From: Mariprofundus erugo
Lineage (GTDB): Bacteria > Pseudomonadota > Zetaproteobacteria > Mariprofundales > Mariprofundaceae
DNA length: 64,000 nt
Direction of reading: 5' to 3'
NCBI RefSeq assembly: GCF_005818865.1
Contig: NZ_VBRY01000003.1
Location: 248,001-312,000, forward strand
Every line of letters starts with the position of its first letter. The stretch's first letter is position 1. Below, piece by piece: positions 1-8,324 of the stretch. A model generated the notes under the pieces. That model had not been told where the DNA came from. It saw only the letters and a list, made by a program, of their open reading frames with translations, and searched no databases. The position numbers and the translations under genes are program-made.

Positions 1-540
1 CACGGCTTCTCCTGCGGCATTGCGTATTTCGCATGGCCCTTCGATCAAAAGAGGGCCGTTGCCAAATGGTTGTATGTTAAGCGGCAGACCTGTTGGCAAT
101 GTCGATGCAGCGAGGGCCGGGCGCTCACAGCAATGCCGGAAGCCTGCCTCTTCATGGGCACCATCGCACCATGGCTTGTTTTTGGATGCACCACATCGGC
201 ACAGGGTAGCACGATAGCCACCGGTTGATTCCCAGTTCACGGTAAAATCACCGTGGACAGTCAGTGGGCCATTATCTTCCAGAGTAATGGTGTTTATGGA
301 TGGTTTTGCCTCTTCTGGCCCGCCATCCTTGCGCTGGTAGGTCAGCGCGCCGGACGGACAGGATTCACAGGTGGCCGCAAGTTGATCTGCTGTGGCATTG
401 GCCGGGAGAATCCATGGCTCGCTGCCGTCATCGCGAAAGACCTCCGGCAGTCCTTTGATGCAGTTGCCGGCATGAATACAGCGCTTTGTATCGAATAAGA
501 TGGTGATATCCGGACCTTCATAACGCTGCAACTCTGACAT
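1..540 (-). CDS. Fe-S protein: ferredoxin-like (DUF1271/Fer4_19) plus CDGSH domains, 3' end beyond window
   Basis: The frame is open to the left edge, so the C-terminus is missing; 180 residues are visible. The N-terminal part has cysteines in RCIHAGNCIKGLPEVF and CESCPSGAL, the pattern of the mono-cluster ferredoxin-like domain often joined to CDGSH domains. Then comes CRCGASKNKPWCDGAH, a canonical CDGSH-type 2Fe-2S motif with three Cys and one His. A repeat of the 'NGPLLIEGP' lead-in near the edge implies a second CDGSH domain just outside. The ATG at 540 is preceded by AAAGGAG. It is a paralogue of the protein at 7645-8319. Such proteins are presumed cytosolic electron-transfer or Fe-S sensing proteins; the partner is unknown. 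It is divergent from the small gene at 737. Confidence 0.85.
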   Translation of the reverse strand, partial: MSELQRYEGPDITILFDTKRCIHAGNCIKGLPEVFRDDGSEPWILPANATADQLAATCESCPSGALTYQRKDGGPEEAKPSINTITLEDNGPLTVHGDFTVNWESTGGYRATLCRCGASKNKPWCDGAHEEAGFRHCCERPALAASTLPTGLPLNIQPFGNGPLLIEGPCEIRNAAGEAV

Positions 541-601
541 GAAACTCTCCTTTGATGGTGCAGGCGCCAGCTTAGCATAGATATAACAGCAACGGAAATT
601 T

Positions 602-617
602 TGTGATCCACATCACT
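602..617. promoter_or_regulatory. CRP/FNR-family-like site
   Basis: TGTGATCCACATCACT matches the CRP-type consensus TGTGA-N6-TCACA except for the last base. It lies about 60 bp upstream of the Fe-S gene start and 120 bp upstream of the small gene, so it could act on either. The regulator is inferred from the consensus only. Confidence 0.45.
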
Positions 618-646
618 TAATTGGCCAATATTAAAGGATTTTATGT

Positions 647-672
647 GTTATATTAGGAAAATCTAACATAAC
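647..672. promoter_or_regulatory. Operator-like inverted repeat
   Basis: Ten-base arms GTTATATTAG and CTAACATAAC, with 9 of 10 pairs matching around a 6-base centre. It lies between the divergent Fe-S protein gene and the small gene. Dyad size and position suggest a repressor or activator site; the binding protein is unknown. Confidence 0.4.
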
Positions 673-736
673 GCTAATCACGCTCTAATGGCACCTGTGC
701 AGATTGCCGCCATTCAGTTGAAACAAGGAGGCCATG

Positions 737-934
737 ATGGCAATCAAAGCATTGATCAATAAATACCTTGAAGCTACAGAGGCAAAGTTCGGCGCAGAAG
801 CGCGTAGCAAGACTGTTGTGAAATATCGTGGTGGCATGAACTTTTTCATCAAGCGTCACATCGACAAGCATGCTCATGTTGTGGATATGGGTAACCTGCA
901 GCTGATGACCAGGCATCTTCAGGCCAGCATCTGA
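737..934 (+). CDS. Small conserved protein, paralogue of the one at 7393
   Basis: Encodes 65 residues beginning MAIKALINKYLEATEAK. ATG 737 is preferred over ATG 734 because AAGGAGG (725-731) is then correctly spaced and the N-terminus aligns with its paralogue MAIHQTISNYLDAVEK. Shared features are an E/KAR-S-T motif, YRGG.(N/S)FF(I/L)KR, and (Q/H)VVDMGNL.LMTR.LQA. It is basic, soluble and has no signal peptide. I do not recognise the family. The paralogous pair flanks the giant coiled-coil gene, which suggests but does not prove a linked role. Confidence 0.8.
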   Translation: MAIKALINKYLEATEAKFGAEARSKTVVKYRGGMNFFIKRHIDKHAHVVDMGNLQLMTRHLQASI

Positions 935-949
935 TTCATTGATGGCATA

Positions 950-975
950 CGGAGGCTGTGTTGCAACGGCCTCCG
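950..975. terminator. Hairpin between convergent genes
   Basis: CGGAGGC (950-956) pairs with GCCTCCG (969-975) around a 12-base loop containing the palindrome GTTGCAAC. It sits in the 52-bp gap between the convergent gene ends at 934 and 987. There is no T tract, so efficient intrinsic termination is uncertain. Confidence 0.4.
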
Positions 976-986
976 CAAAGCCGCAA

Positions 987-3900
987 TCAGTGGATGAGGA
1001 GCGCTTCGTCGATGCGAATGGCCACGGTTGAATCGCTGACCTGTTGCGGCAGATCGACTCTTACCCTTGAGTAGCCTGACATCTGGTAGAGACTGATGAT
1101 GTCATTTCTTATTTTCTCCATATCCGCACGGGTTCGTTCGCCGTCGTAATACTCCCTTAAGCCAATCAGGATGAAGTCGGTGGGCAGAAGTTTGTTGCCG
1201 CTGACCTCAATGCGGTTGATGGTAAACGGCTCGCTGGCCGCATCGGCCTGAGTTGCGACTGCGCTGCTGATTTTCTTTGGCAACGCTGCGAGCAGATGGC
1301 TCGGTGCGGGTCTTGATTTGAACTTTTTGCTTTCACAGGCCAGCAGGCGTCCTGAAATTCCGGCCGCTTTTTTCAGGTCGGCCAGTTTCTTCTGTCGTTC
1401 ATTATTATCGCCGGGGATCTGGCGTGCAGACAGAACATAATAGATATTCCGGCCGTTCATATTCGATAGCACAATGAATGCCTTCTGATCACGGCCAATA
1501 TGGTTCAGCTGTTCAATCGCATTTTCAAACAACGAGAAGGCGCCAAGCGTGGCGAGCAGTCGCTCATTCGGCATGTTGTTGAGCCCCTGTTGCCATGCGA
1601 GCAGTGCGCCTTCGTAATCCTGCTGCTCACTGAACTGCCAGCCATCACTGATCCAGTCAGCGACAGAGCGGGGAGGGATTTCAGCTTTTATGACGGGATC
1701 AGGCGCCTGTTGCCTTGTGCTGGCCAGGGTAGCGGGGCGCTGTTGCATATTCGCAGCTTCCGCTTTTGCGCGCTCAATAATGGTTGCAGCGGCAGCCTCG
1801 GCATTTTTTCTGCTGCTTTCAGCAAGCTGCTCTGCCTTTTGTGTGGCAGTTAATTTGATCGCGTTCGCCTCTTTTTCAGCCTGTGCTTTTAGTGTGGCTG
1901 TTGAAGACTTTGCTTCATCCTGCATTTTCAGTTCAATGGACAATGCGTTTTCTGCAGCAATGATCTTTTCCCGTATGGTTGCCGCCTCCTCTTTTGCCCT
2001 TGCCAGCATCACCGAGGCATCGGCCGTTGCCTGTTGCCTGATGTGATCGGCTTCGCTCTGTGCCTGTGCTCTGAGTGCAGTGGCCGCTATTTGAGCCTCA
2101 TCACTGGCCTTCTTGCTGGTTGCCAGTTGTAGTGCAGCCTCAGCTTCGGCCTTTTGTCTGATCGCATCCGCTTCCTGCTGCGCTTGCGCCTTCAGGACCG
2201 TTGCTTCGGACTTCGCCTGTGCAGAGGCTTTTGCTGTGGCATCATTGGCTTTGTTGAGCTCCGACAGTTTGAGTGCGGCATCCGCTTCGGCCTTTTGCCT
2301 GATCGCATCGGCCTGATTTTGAGCCAGCGCTTTGACGGCTGCTACTTCTGCGGTTGCCTTGTTTTTCAGCGCAGCTGTTTCCAAGGCCAACTGCTTTTCG
2401 GTTTTGGCGCGCAGTGCATCAGCAAATGTCTGCGCCGCCTGTTTGATCGCCTCGGCCTCTTTCTGCGCCTGCGCCTTAAGTGCGGCAGCCTCGGCCTTTG
2501 CCTGATCGGCTGTTTTTATGGCGGCATCATTGGCTTTGCTGATTCCGGCCAGCTTTAGTGTGGCTTCAGCTTCGGCCTTTTGCGTGATGGCATCGGCCTC
2601 TTTTTGCGCCTGCGCTTTAAGAGCATCTGCTTCGGCCTTTGCCTGCTCGATACCCCTGGTCGCTGTATCATTGGCTTTGTTGATCCCGGCCAGTTTTAGT
2701 GCCGCTTCAGTTTCAGCTTTTTGCCGGATGGCATCGGCCTCTTTCTGCGCCTGCACCTTAAGGGCAGCGGCTGCCTGTCGGGCCTCATCATTGGCGTTTT
2801 TGCTGGCCGCCAGTGTCATGGCTGCATCCGTCGCGGCCTTTTGTGTGATGGCCTCGGCCTCTTTCTGCGCCTGCGCTTTAAGAGCATCTGCTTCGGCCTT
2901 TGCCTGCTCGATACCCCTGGCCGCTGTATCATTGGCTTTGTTGATTCCGGCCAGTTTTAGTGCCGCTTCAGTTTCAGCTTTTTGCCGGATGGCATCGGCC
3001 TCTTTCTGCGCCTGTGCCTTAATCGTGGCGGCGTCCCTCTGAGCTTCATCACTGGCCTTTTTGCTGGCCGCCAGTGTCATGGCTGCATCCGTCGCGGCCT
3101 TTTGTGTGATGGCCTCGGCCTCTTTCTGTGCCTGCGCTTTAAGTGCATCGGCTGCCTGTCGGGCCTCATCACTGGCTTTCCTGCTTGCCGCCAGTGTCAG
3201 GGCGGCATCCGTCTCGGCTTTTTGCTTGATCGCATCGGCCTCTTTTTGGGCTGTGGCTTTGATGCTTTCTGCTTCTGAAATAGCCTTGTTCTTCAGCTCA
3301 GTTGCTGTGGCGGCACGCTGCTGTTCTGATGCGTGACGCAGTGTATCCGCCTCGGCCCGGGCCGATTGTTTGATGGCCTCGGCTTCTTTCTGTGCCTGAG
3401 CCTTGAGTGTGGTGGCTGCCAGTTGGGCCTCATCGTTCGCTTTCCTGCTTGCGGCCAGTGTCAGGGCGGCATCCGTCGCGGCTTTTTGTGTGATGGCCTC
3501 GGCCTCTTTCTGCGCCTGCGCCTTAAGAGCATCGGCTGTCTGTCGGGCCTCATCACTGGCTTTTTTGCTGGCCGCCAGTGTTATGGCTGCATCCGCCGCG
3601 GCCTTCTGTGTGATGGCATCGGCCTCTTGTTGCGCCTGCGCTTTAAGAGCATCTGCTTCGGCCTTTGCCTGCTCGATACCCCTGGCCGCTGTATCATTGG
3701 CTTTGTTGATTCCGGCCAGTTTTAGTGCCGCTTCAGTTTCAGCTTTTTGCCGTATGGCATCGGCCTCTTTCTGTGCCTGTGCCTTAAGCGTGGCGGCGTC
3801 CCTCTGAGCTTCATCACTGGCCTTTTTGCTGGCTGCCAGTGCGAGGGCTGCGGCCGCCTCAGCCTTTCGTGTGATGGTATCGGCCTCTTTCCTCGCCTGA

Positions 3901-6900
3901 ATCTTCAGGGTTTCTATTTCGGCTGTGACCTTATGTTTCAGGGCGACGGCTTCGGAGGTAAACTGTTGCTCTGTTTTGTTACGCAGTGCATCTGCTTCTG
4001 CCTGTGCAGCCTGTTTGATGGTATCCGCCTCTTTCACGGCCTGTGCTTTAAGTTCAGCCGCGTTGTTTTGTGCCATGGTGTTGATGGCTGCGGCTTCATT
4101 TCTGGCTGCATCGGTGATGTGACTGCTCTCTGTCCGTTTCATGGACGCCTCAGCATCGGCCTTTTGAATGATTGCATCGGCCTTTTTTTGCGCCTGATCC
4201 TTGAGGCTGGCTGCGGCCTGTTGAGCCTCATCGCTGGCTTTTTGGCTGGCTGCCAGTGTCAGGGCGGCATCCGTCTCGGCTTTTTGCCTGATTGCGTCAG
4301 CCTCTTTCAGCGCCTGCGCCTTAAGTGCATCCGTTTCGGCCTTCGCCTGCTCGATACTCTTTGCCGCTGTATCACGGGCCTTGTTGATTTCGGCCAGTTT
4401 TAATGTCGCCTCGGCTTCAGTCTTTTGCCGGATGACTTCGGCTTCCCTTTGTGCCTGAGCCCTGAGAGCAGCTGCTTCCTTCTCAGCCTCATCGCCGGCC
4501 TGTTTGCTGGCCGCCAGTGTGAGTGCGGCATCCGCTGCAGCCTTTTGTCTGATTGCGTCAGCCTCTGCTTTTGCCTGCTCAGCTGATTTTATAGCGGCAT
4601 CATTGCTTTTGTTTATCCCTGCCAGTTTGAGTGTTGCCTCAGCTTCAGCCTTTTGCCGGATGACTTCGGCTTCCCTTTGTGCCTGAGCCCTGAGAGCAGC
4701 TGTCGTCTTCTCAGCCTCATCGCCGGCCTGTTTGCTGGCCGCCAGTGTCAGTGCGGCGTCAGCTGCAGCTTTTTGTCTGATGGCATCAGCCTCTTTTTGG
4801 GCTGTGGCTTTGATCATTGCGGCTTCTGAAACGGCTTTGTTTTTCAGGGCAACGGTATCGGCATTCAACTGCTTTCCGGTTGTGTTGCGCAACGTATCCG
4901 CCTCTGCCCGGGCCGATTGTATGATGGCATCGGCTTCTTTCTGCGCCTGTGCCTTGAGTGTGGCTGCTGCCTGTTGGTCTTCATTGTTGGCTTTTTGGCT
5001 TGCTGCCAGCGTCCGGGCGGCATCCGCCGCAGCCTTTTGTGTGATGGCATCAGCCTCTTTTTGGGCTGTGGCTTTGATCATTGCGGCTTCTGAAACGGCT
5101 TTGTTTTTCAGGGCAACGGTATCGGCATTCAACTGCTTTCCGGTTGTGTTGCGCAACGCATCCGCCTCTGCCCGGGCCGATTGTATGATGGCATCGGCTT
5201 CTTTCTGCGCCTGTGCCTTGAGTGTGGCTGCTGCCTGTTGGCCCTCATTGTTGGCTTTTTTGCTTGCCGCCAGCGTCAGGGCGGCATCGGCTGCGGCCTT
5301 TTGTCGGATGGCGTCTGCCTCTTTCTGCGCCTGCGCCTTAAGTGTGGCCGCCTCGGCATTTGCCTGCTCGATACGCTTCTCTGCTGCGATATCACTGGCC
5401 TTGTTGAGTTCAGCGCGTTTGAGTGCGGCCTCCGCTTCAGCCTTTTGCCGGATGGCATCGGCCTCTTTTTGGGCTGTGGCTTTGATCATTGCGGCTTCTG
5501 AAACGGCTTTGTTTTTCAGGGCAACGGTATCGGCACTCAACTGCTTTCCGGTTGTGTTGCGCAACGCATCTGCCTCTGCCCTGGCCGATTGTTTGATGGT
5601 ATCGGCTTCTTTCTGAGCTTGCGCCTTGAGCGTGGCTGCGGCCTGTATGGCCTCATCGCTGACCTTTTTACTGGCAGCGAGACTGAGGGCCGCCTCCGCT
5701 TCGGCCTTTTTTCTGATGGCATCAGCCTCTTTCCGGGCCTGCGCTTTAAGCGCCGCGATCTCACCGGTTGCCAGAGTGGCTGCTTTTGCGGCGGACTCAT
5801 TGGCCTTGTTAACCTCGGTCAGTTTTAGTGCCGCCTCAGCTTCAGCCTTTTGTTTGATTGCATCAGCTTCTTGCTGCGCCCGGGCCTTTATCGCTGCGGC
5901 TTCGGCCTTTGTCTGCCCGGCACTTTTTGTGGCCGCCTCACTGCTCTTGTTGGCGTCATTCCGTTTTTGAAGGGCTTCTGCTTCAGCTTTTTGTTTGATC
6001 GCATCGGCCTCTTTCTGTGCCTGAGCGGTGATGGCCTCTGCTTCTGAAATGGCCTTGTTCTTCATGGCCATGGCTTCAGCATTTAATTGTTGTCCGGTTT
6101 TACTGCGCAGCGCATCAGCCTCTACCCTGGCGGATTGTTTGATCGCCTCGGCCTCTTTCTGTGCCTGAGCCTTGAGTGTTGTGGCTTCATGGCTGGCTCT
6201 GCGGCTTTCCTCAAGCCTGAGAGCGGCCTCAGCCTCGGCCTTCTTTCGGATTAACTCCGCCTCTTTTTGAGCCACGGCCTTCAGGGCGGCTGCTTCTGCG
6301 TCAGCCTTTTTTCTCAGGCTGTCCACTTCGGTATTAAATTGTTGCTCCGATTGTTTTCGCAGGGTCTGAGCCTCTGCCAGAGCGGAGCGTTTCATGGCCT
6401 CTGCCTCTTTCTGAGCTGCTGCCCTGATGGCTGCGGCTTCCGAGGTGGCCTGCATGTTTAGTGTGGAGAAATCGTCGGGCTGGGGTTGAATGGCTGGTTG
6501 TTTTACGGAGGTGGAATCAGCTTCTGTTTCGATCGGGATATGCCGGTGCCCGATGGGTGTTTTAAATTTACTGGCACTATTTGCCAGCAATCTGCCGCGT
6601 ATGGCTGTCTTTTGTTTCAGCGCTGCCATCTGGGTTTGGCGGAGGTCGATATCTTCATTGACATACTGAGCGGTCAACACGACAAAGGCGTGATCATTCT
6701 GTGGATCATGCAGGATAAACAGTTGCTCTTCCTTGCCACCGAGCTGCAACATTTCAAGTGCATTGGAAAACTCGGAGAATAGTCCGAGTGAGCCGAGCAG
6801 GCGGTGATCGGGCAGTTTATTGACGCCACGTTGCCATGCCTGGATCGCTTCTTCATAGCGGTGCTGCTCTATCAGCGCCCAGCCGTTATTCAGCCAGGCG

Positions 6901-6986
6901 GGGGAGTCGGCATCGCCTGCCCTGGAAGATACCGGTAGCAGTAACATCATGCCGATCAGGGTGAATGAAAGTCTGTTTAGTCGCAT
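987..6986 (-). CDS. Giant alanine-rich coiled-coil repeat protein with duplicated end domains and POTRA-like C-terminus
   Basis: Encodes 1999 residues from the ATG at 6986. I prefer this to the longer frame from 7271, because residues 1-23 (MRLNRLSFTLIGMMLLLPVS..A) form a signal peptide and the extra 95 codons cover a dispersed repeat. Residues about 28-145 are a TPR-like domain (NNGWALIEQHRYEEAIQAW) ending in IRGRLLA..SKFK. Residues about 170-1755 are an Ala/Lys/Glu/Gln-rich repeat with ALKAQAQKEADAIRQKAEAE as the theme, likely a hendecad coiled coil. Residues about 1773-1893 repeat the N-terminal domain (SDGWQFSEQQDYEGALLAW ... ISGRLLA.ESKKFK). Residues about 1920-1999 resemble a POTRA domain (INRIEVSGNKLLPTDFI). 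A periplasmic or envelope-spanning role is inferred; no function is recognised. Confidence 0.85.
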   Translation of the reverse strand: MRLNRLSFTLIGMMLLLPVSSRAGDADSPAWLNNGWALIEQHRYEEAIQAWQRGVNKLPDHRLLGSLGLFSEFSNALEMLQLGGKEEQLFILHDPQNDHAFVVLTAQYVNEDIDLRQTQMAALKQKTAIRGRLLANSASKFKTPIGHRHIPIETEADSTSVKQPAIQPQPDDFSTLNMQATSEAAAIRAAAQKEAEAMKRSALAEAQTLRKQSEQQFNTEVDSLRKKADAEAAALKAVAQKEAELIRKKAEAEAALRLEESRRASHEATTLKAQAQKEAEAIKQSARVEADALRSKTGQQLNAEAMAMKNKAISEAEAITAQAQKEADAIKQKAEAEALQKRNDANKSSEAATKSAGQTKAEAAAIKARAQQEADAIKQKAEAEAALKLTEVNKANESAAKAATLATGEIAALKAQARKEADAIRKKAEAEAALSLAASKKVSDEAIQAAATLKAQAQKEADTIKQSARAEADALRNTTGKQLSADTVALKNKAVSEAAMIKATAQKEADAIRQKAEAEAALKRAELNKASDIAAEKRIEQANAEAATLKAQAQKEADAIRQKAAADAALTLAASKKANNEGQQAAATLKAQAQKEADAIIQSARAEADALRNTTGKQLNADTVALKNKAVSEAAMIKATAQKEADAITQKAAADAARTLAASQKANNEDQQAAATLKAQAQKEADAIIQSARAEADTLRNTTGKQLNADTVALKNKAVSEAAMIKATAQKEADAIRQKAAADAALTLAASKQAGDEAEKTTAALRAQAQREAEVIRQKAEAEATLKLAGINKSNDAAIKSAEQAKAEADAIRQKAAADAALTLAASKQAGDEAEKEAAALRAQAQREAEVIRQKTEAEATLKLAEINKARDTAAKSIEQAKAETDALKAQALKEADAIRQKAETDAALTLAASQKASDEAQQAAASLKDQAQKKADAIIQKADAEASMKRTESSHITDAARNEAAAINTMAQNNAAELKAQAVKEADTIKQAAQAEADALRNKTEQQFTSEAVALKHKVTAEIETLKIQARKEADTITRKAEAAAALALAASKKASDEAQRDAATLKAQAQKEADAIRQKAETEAALKLAGINKANDTAARGIEQAKAEADALKAQAQQEADAITQKAAADAAITLAASKKASDEARQTADALKAQAQKEAEAITQKAATDAALTLAASRKANDEAQLAATTLKAQAQKEAEAIKQSARAEADTLRHASEQQRAATATELKNKAISEAESIKATAQKEADAIKQKAETDAALTLAASRKASDEARQAADALKAQAQKEAEAITQKAATDAAMTLAASKKASDEAQRDAATIKAQAQKEADAIRQKAETEAALKLAGINKANDTAARGIEQAKAEADALKAQAQKEAEAITQKAATDAAMTLAASKNANDEARQAAAALKVQAQKEADAIRQKAETEAALKLAGINKANDTATRGIEQAKAEADALKAQAQKEADAITQKAEAEATLKLAGISKANDAAIKTADQAKAEAAALKAQAQKEAEAIKQAAQTFADALRAKTEKQLALETAALKNKATAEVAAVKALAQNQADAIRQKAEADAALKLSELNKANDATAKASAQAKSEATVLKAQAQQEADAIRQKAEAEAALQLATSKKASDEAQIAATALRAQAQSEADHIRQQATADASVMLARAKEEAATIREKIIAAENALSIELKMQDEAKSSTATLKAQAEKEANAIKLTATQKAEQLAESSRKNAEAAAATIIERAKAEAANMQQRPATLASTRQQAPDPVIKAEIPPRSVADWISDGWQFSEQQDYEGALLAWQQGLNNMPNERLLATLGAFSLFENAIEQLNHIGRDQKAFIVLSNMNGRNIYYVLSARQIPGDNNERQKKLADLKKAAGISGRLLACESKKFKSRPAPSHLLAALPKKISSAVATQADAASEPFTINRIEVSGNKLLPTDFILIGLREYYDGERTRADMEKIRNDIISLYQMSGYSRVRVDLPQQVSDSTVAIRIDEALLIH
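1722..6479. repeat. Coding tandem repeat region of the giant gene
   Basis: DNA-level repetition underlies the coiled coil. Bases 2866-2987 are identical to 3631-3752 (122 bp, offset 765 bp, in frame). Bases 4778-4894 are identical to 5042-5158 (117 bp, offset 264 bp, in frame). Many shorter near-identical blocks recur. The long identities show recent duplication or conversion and make the gene liable to in-frame length change and to misassembly. Confidence 0.9.
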
Positions 6987-7392
6987 GTCTCTGTCATGTC
7001 GGTAACGTCCGGGAAATAATTTGCTGATTATTATCGCATAAAGAGTGCCAAGGCAATGAAGCGGCCATGCGTCGCCAGGGCAAGCGAATGAAAAGAGTCC
7101 GTGATTTAATCGTTTTGACCGCAAAGCACAGAGTTCCGCAGTGTAAAAGCCATGTCTGCAGCATGGCGTGATTGCCTTCGCCCGGCGTCTGGCCTCTGTG
7201 CCAACGGATGCTTTTTCACCATGCAGATCGCAGGCTGATGTTTTGATTGCATCGGATGTGACGATGGTCACTTCGGCCCTGTGACGGTGGCGCCATTATT
7301 CGCGCATCAGGGCAGGGCAACCCTTGTCATGCTGCTGTCACGCTGCTTTTGCAGCCTGCGCGGCAAAATTCAGGCTACATGGAGACCTATAT
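6987..7392. other. Intergenic region with an inverted dispersed-repeat copy
   Basis: This is the 406-bp gap between the giant gene start and the small gene at 7393. It contains a minus-oriented copy of dispersed repeat A (7111-7195) and the GGAGACC ribosome-binding site at 7381. An open frame continues upstream of the giant gene to 7271 but reads through the repeat and lacks coding character. Promoters are not clear. Confidence 0.6.
7111..7195 (-). repeat. Dispersed repeat A, inverted single copy
   Basis: The reverse complement reads ...CGCCGGGCGAAGGCAA..CACGCCATGCTG...GGCTTTTACACTGCGG.ACTCTGTGCTTTGCGGT, matching the unit arrayed at 51342-51915. It lies upstream of the giant gene start and in the same transcriptional direction. 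Confidence 0.75.
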
Positions 7393-7590
7393 ATGGCGAT
7401 TCATCAGACAATCAGTAACTATCTGGATGCAGTTGAAAAGAGCGCCGGCATTGAAGCCCGCAGCGCAACCGAGCTTGAGTATCGTGGCGGCAGAAGCTTT
7501 TTTCTCAAGCGTTCGGATGATCGTCACGGCCAGATTGTGGATATGGGCAATCTGACTCTGATGACCCGGCAGCTGCAGGCTGCGGCCTGA
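7393..7590 (+). CDS. Small conserved protein, paralogue of the one at 737
   Basis: Encodes 65 residues beginning MAIHQTISNYLDAVEK. The start at 7393 is supported by GGAGACC and by alignment with its paralogue. It shares EARS.T..EYRGG.SFFLKR and QIVDMGNLTLMTRQLQA with the protein at 737-934. It has no signal peptide, membrane segment or recognised domain. It converges with the Fe-S gene at 7645-8319. Function is unknown; duplication around the giant gene is the main clue. Confidence 0.8.
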   Translation: MAIHQTISNYLDAVEKSAGIEARSATELEYRGGRSFFLKRSDDRHGQIVDMGNLTLMTRQLQAAA

Positions 7591-7600
7591 CCGGTCGTAG

Positions 7601-7631
7601 CTGACTTACTGGCATCCTGCCAGTGAGTCAG
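7601..7631. terminator. Strong hairpin between convergent genes
   Basis: The arms at 7601-7614 and 7618-7631 (CTGACTTACTGGCA / TGCCAGTGAGTCAG) pair at 13 of 14 positions around a 3-base loop. It lies between the convergent ends at 7590 and 7645, so it may stop transcription in both directions, although T tracts are weak. Confidence 0.5.
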
Positions 7632-7644
7632 TGCTTCCAAAGCG

Positions 7645-8319
7645 TCAGTCGTCCTTCGTTCCGGTTGCCGGCGAGGATGGCTCGAACTCAGTGCTCAGGT
7701 GCGAGCCATCGCAATAAGGCTTGGCCCCTGATGCACCGCAGCGGCAAAAGGCCGCGTTGTTTAATTTGCAGCCGCTGCTCTGATCTGCACCGATCAGGGT
7801 GAATGGCCCGTCGATCAGCAGAGGTCCGTTGGGGATACTGTGAATTTGCAGCGGCCCGCGCGCTTCAGCCTGAGTCGTCTCAGTGGAGGGCTGGCTGACA
7901 ACGCCGGCATCGGTAAAGTGACTCTGACGGTGGCTGTTGTCGCACCATGGCATCAGGCGGGATTGGCCACAGCGGCAGAAGGCCGCCCGCCGCGCCTGCT
8001 CATGCTGGCCATTCACCACCATGTCGGCATGAACATAGAGCGGGCCATTGGCAATCACCTGAACCGTATGGCCCGTTTGCTCCGGTTGCATGATTTCACC
8101 CGTCTGTTTGTGGATACAGCGCAGGGCTCCGGTAGGGCAGGCGGCACAGGTAAGTGCAACCATGCTCGCTGCTGCGCCGTCCGGGTGAACCCAGCGTCCG
8201 CTACGGCGGGTATCGAATACCTCCGGCAGCCCATGCGTACAGTCACCGGTATGGATACAGCGGCCGGGTTCAAATTCGACAATAACCTCGTTTCCTTCGT
8301 AACGGTGAATGCGTCCCAT
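7645..8319 (-). CDS. Fe-S protein: ferredoxin-like domain plus two CDGSH domains
   Basis: Encodes 224 residues. The N-terminal domain has EPGRCIHTGDCTHGLPEVF and CAACPTGALRC. Two CDGSH motifs follow: CRCGQSRLMPWCDNSH near residue 130 and CRCGASGAKPYCDGSH near residue 205, each preceded by an NGPL(Y/L) segment. The start ATG at 8319 (MGRIHRYEG) is chosen because it lies just past the upstream pirin stop at 8325 and matches the paralogue start. The domain order is the same as in the protein at 1-540. Probably a cytosolic 2Fe-2S electron-transfer or redox-sensing protein, likely cotranscribed with the pirin. Confidence 0.85.
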   Translation of the reverse strand: MGRIHRYEGNEVIVEFEPGRCIHTGDCTHGLPEVFDTRRSGRWVHPDGAAASMVALTCAACPTGALRCIHKQTGEIMQPEQTGHTVQVIANGPLYVHADMVVNGQHEQARRAAFCRCGQSRLMPWCDNSHRQSHFTDAGVVSQPSTETTQAEARGPLQIHSIPNGPLLIDGPFTLIGADQSSGCKLNNAAFCRCGASGAKPYCDGSHLSTEFEPSSPATGTKDD

Positions 8320-8324
8320 GATGG

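Larger units (their letters stand above)
541..736. other. Divergent intergenic region with two operator-like sites
   Basis: This is the 196-bp gap between the divergent Fe-S protein gene and the small gene at 737. It is AT-rich and holds a CRP/FNR-family-like palindrome and a second inverted repeat (separate entries), plus the AAGGAGG ribosome-binding site of the small gene at 725-731. No RNA gene or further ORF is seen. Confidence 0.6.

Noticed and set aside
1690-6047. Plus-strand Ala/Ser/Cys-rich frames opposite the giant gene
   Set aside because: They mirror the Lys/Glu/Ala repeat in another frame, have no ribosome-binding sites and arise from the repeated codon pattern.
6987-7271. N-terminal extension of the giant gene
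   Set aside because: It reads through dispersed repeat A, and the signal peptide starts at the ATG at 6986.
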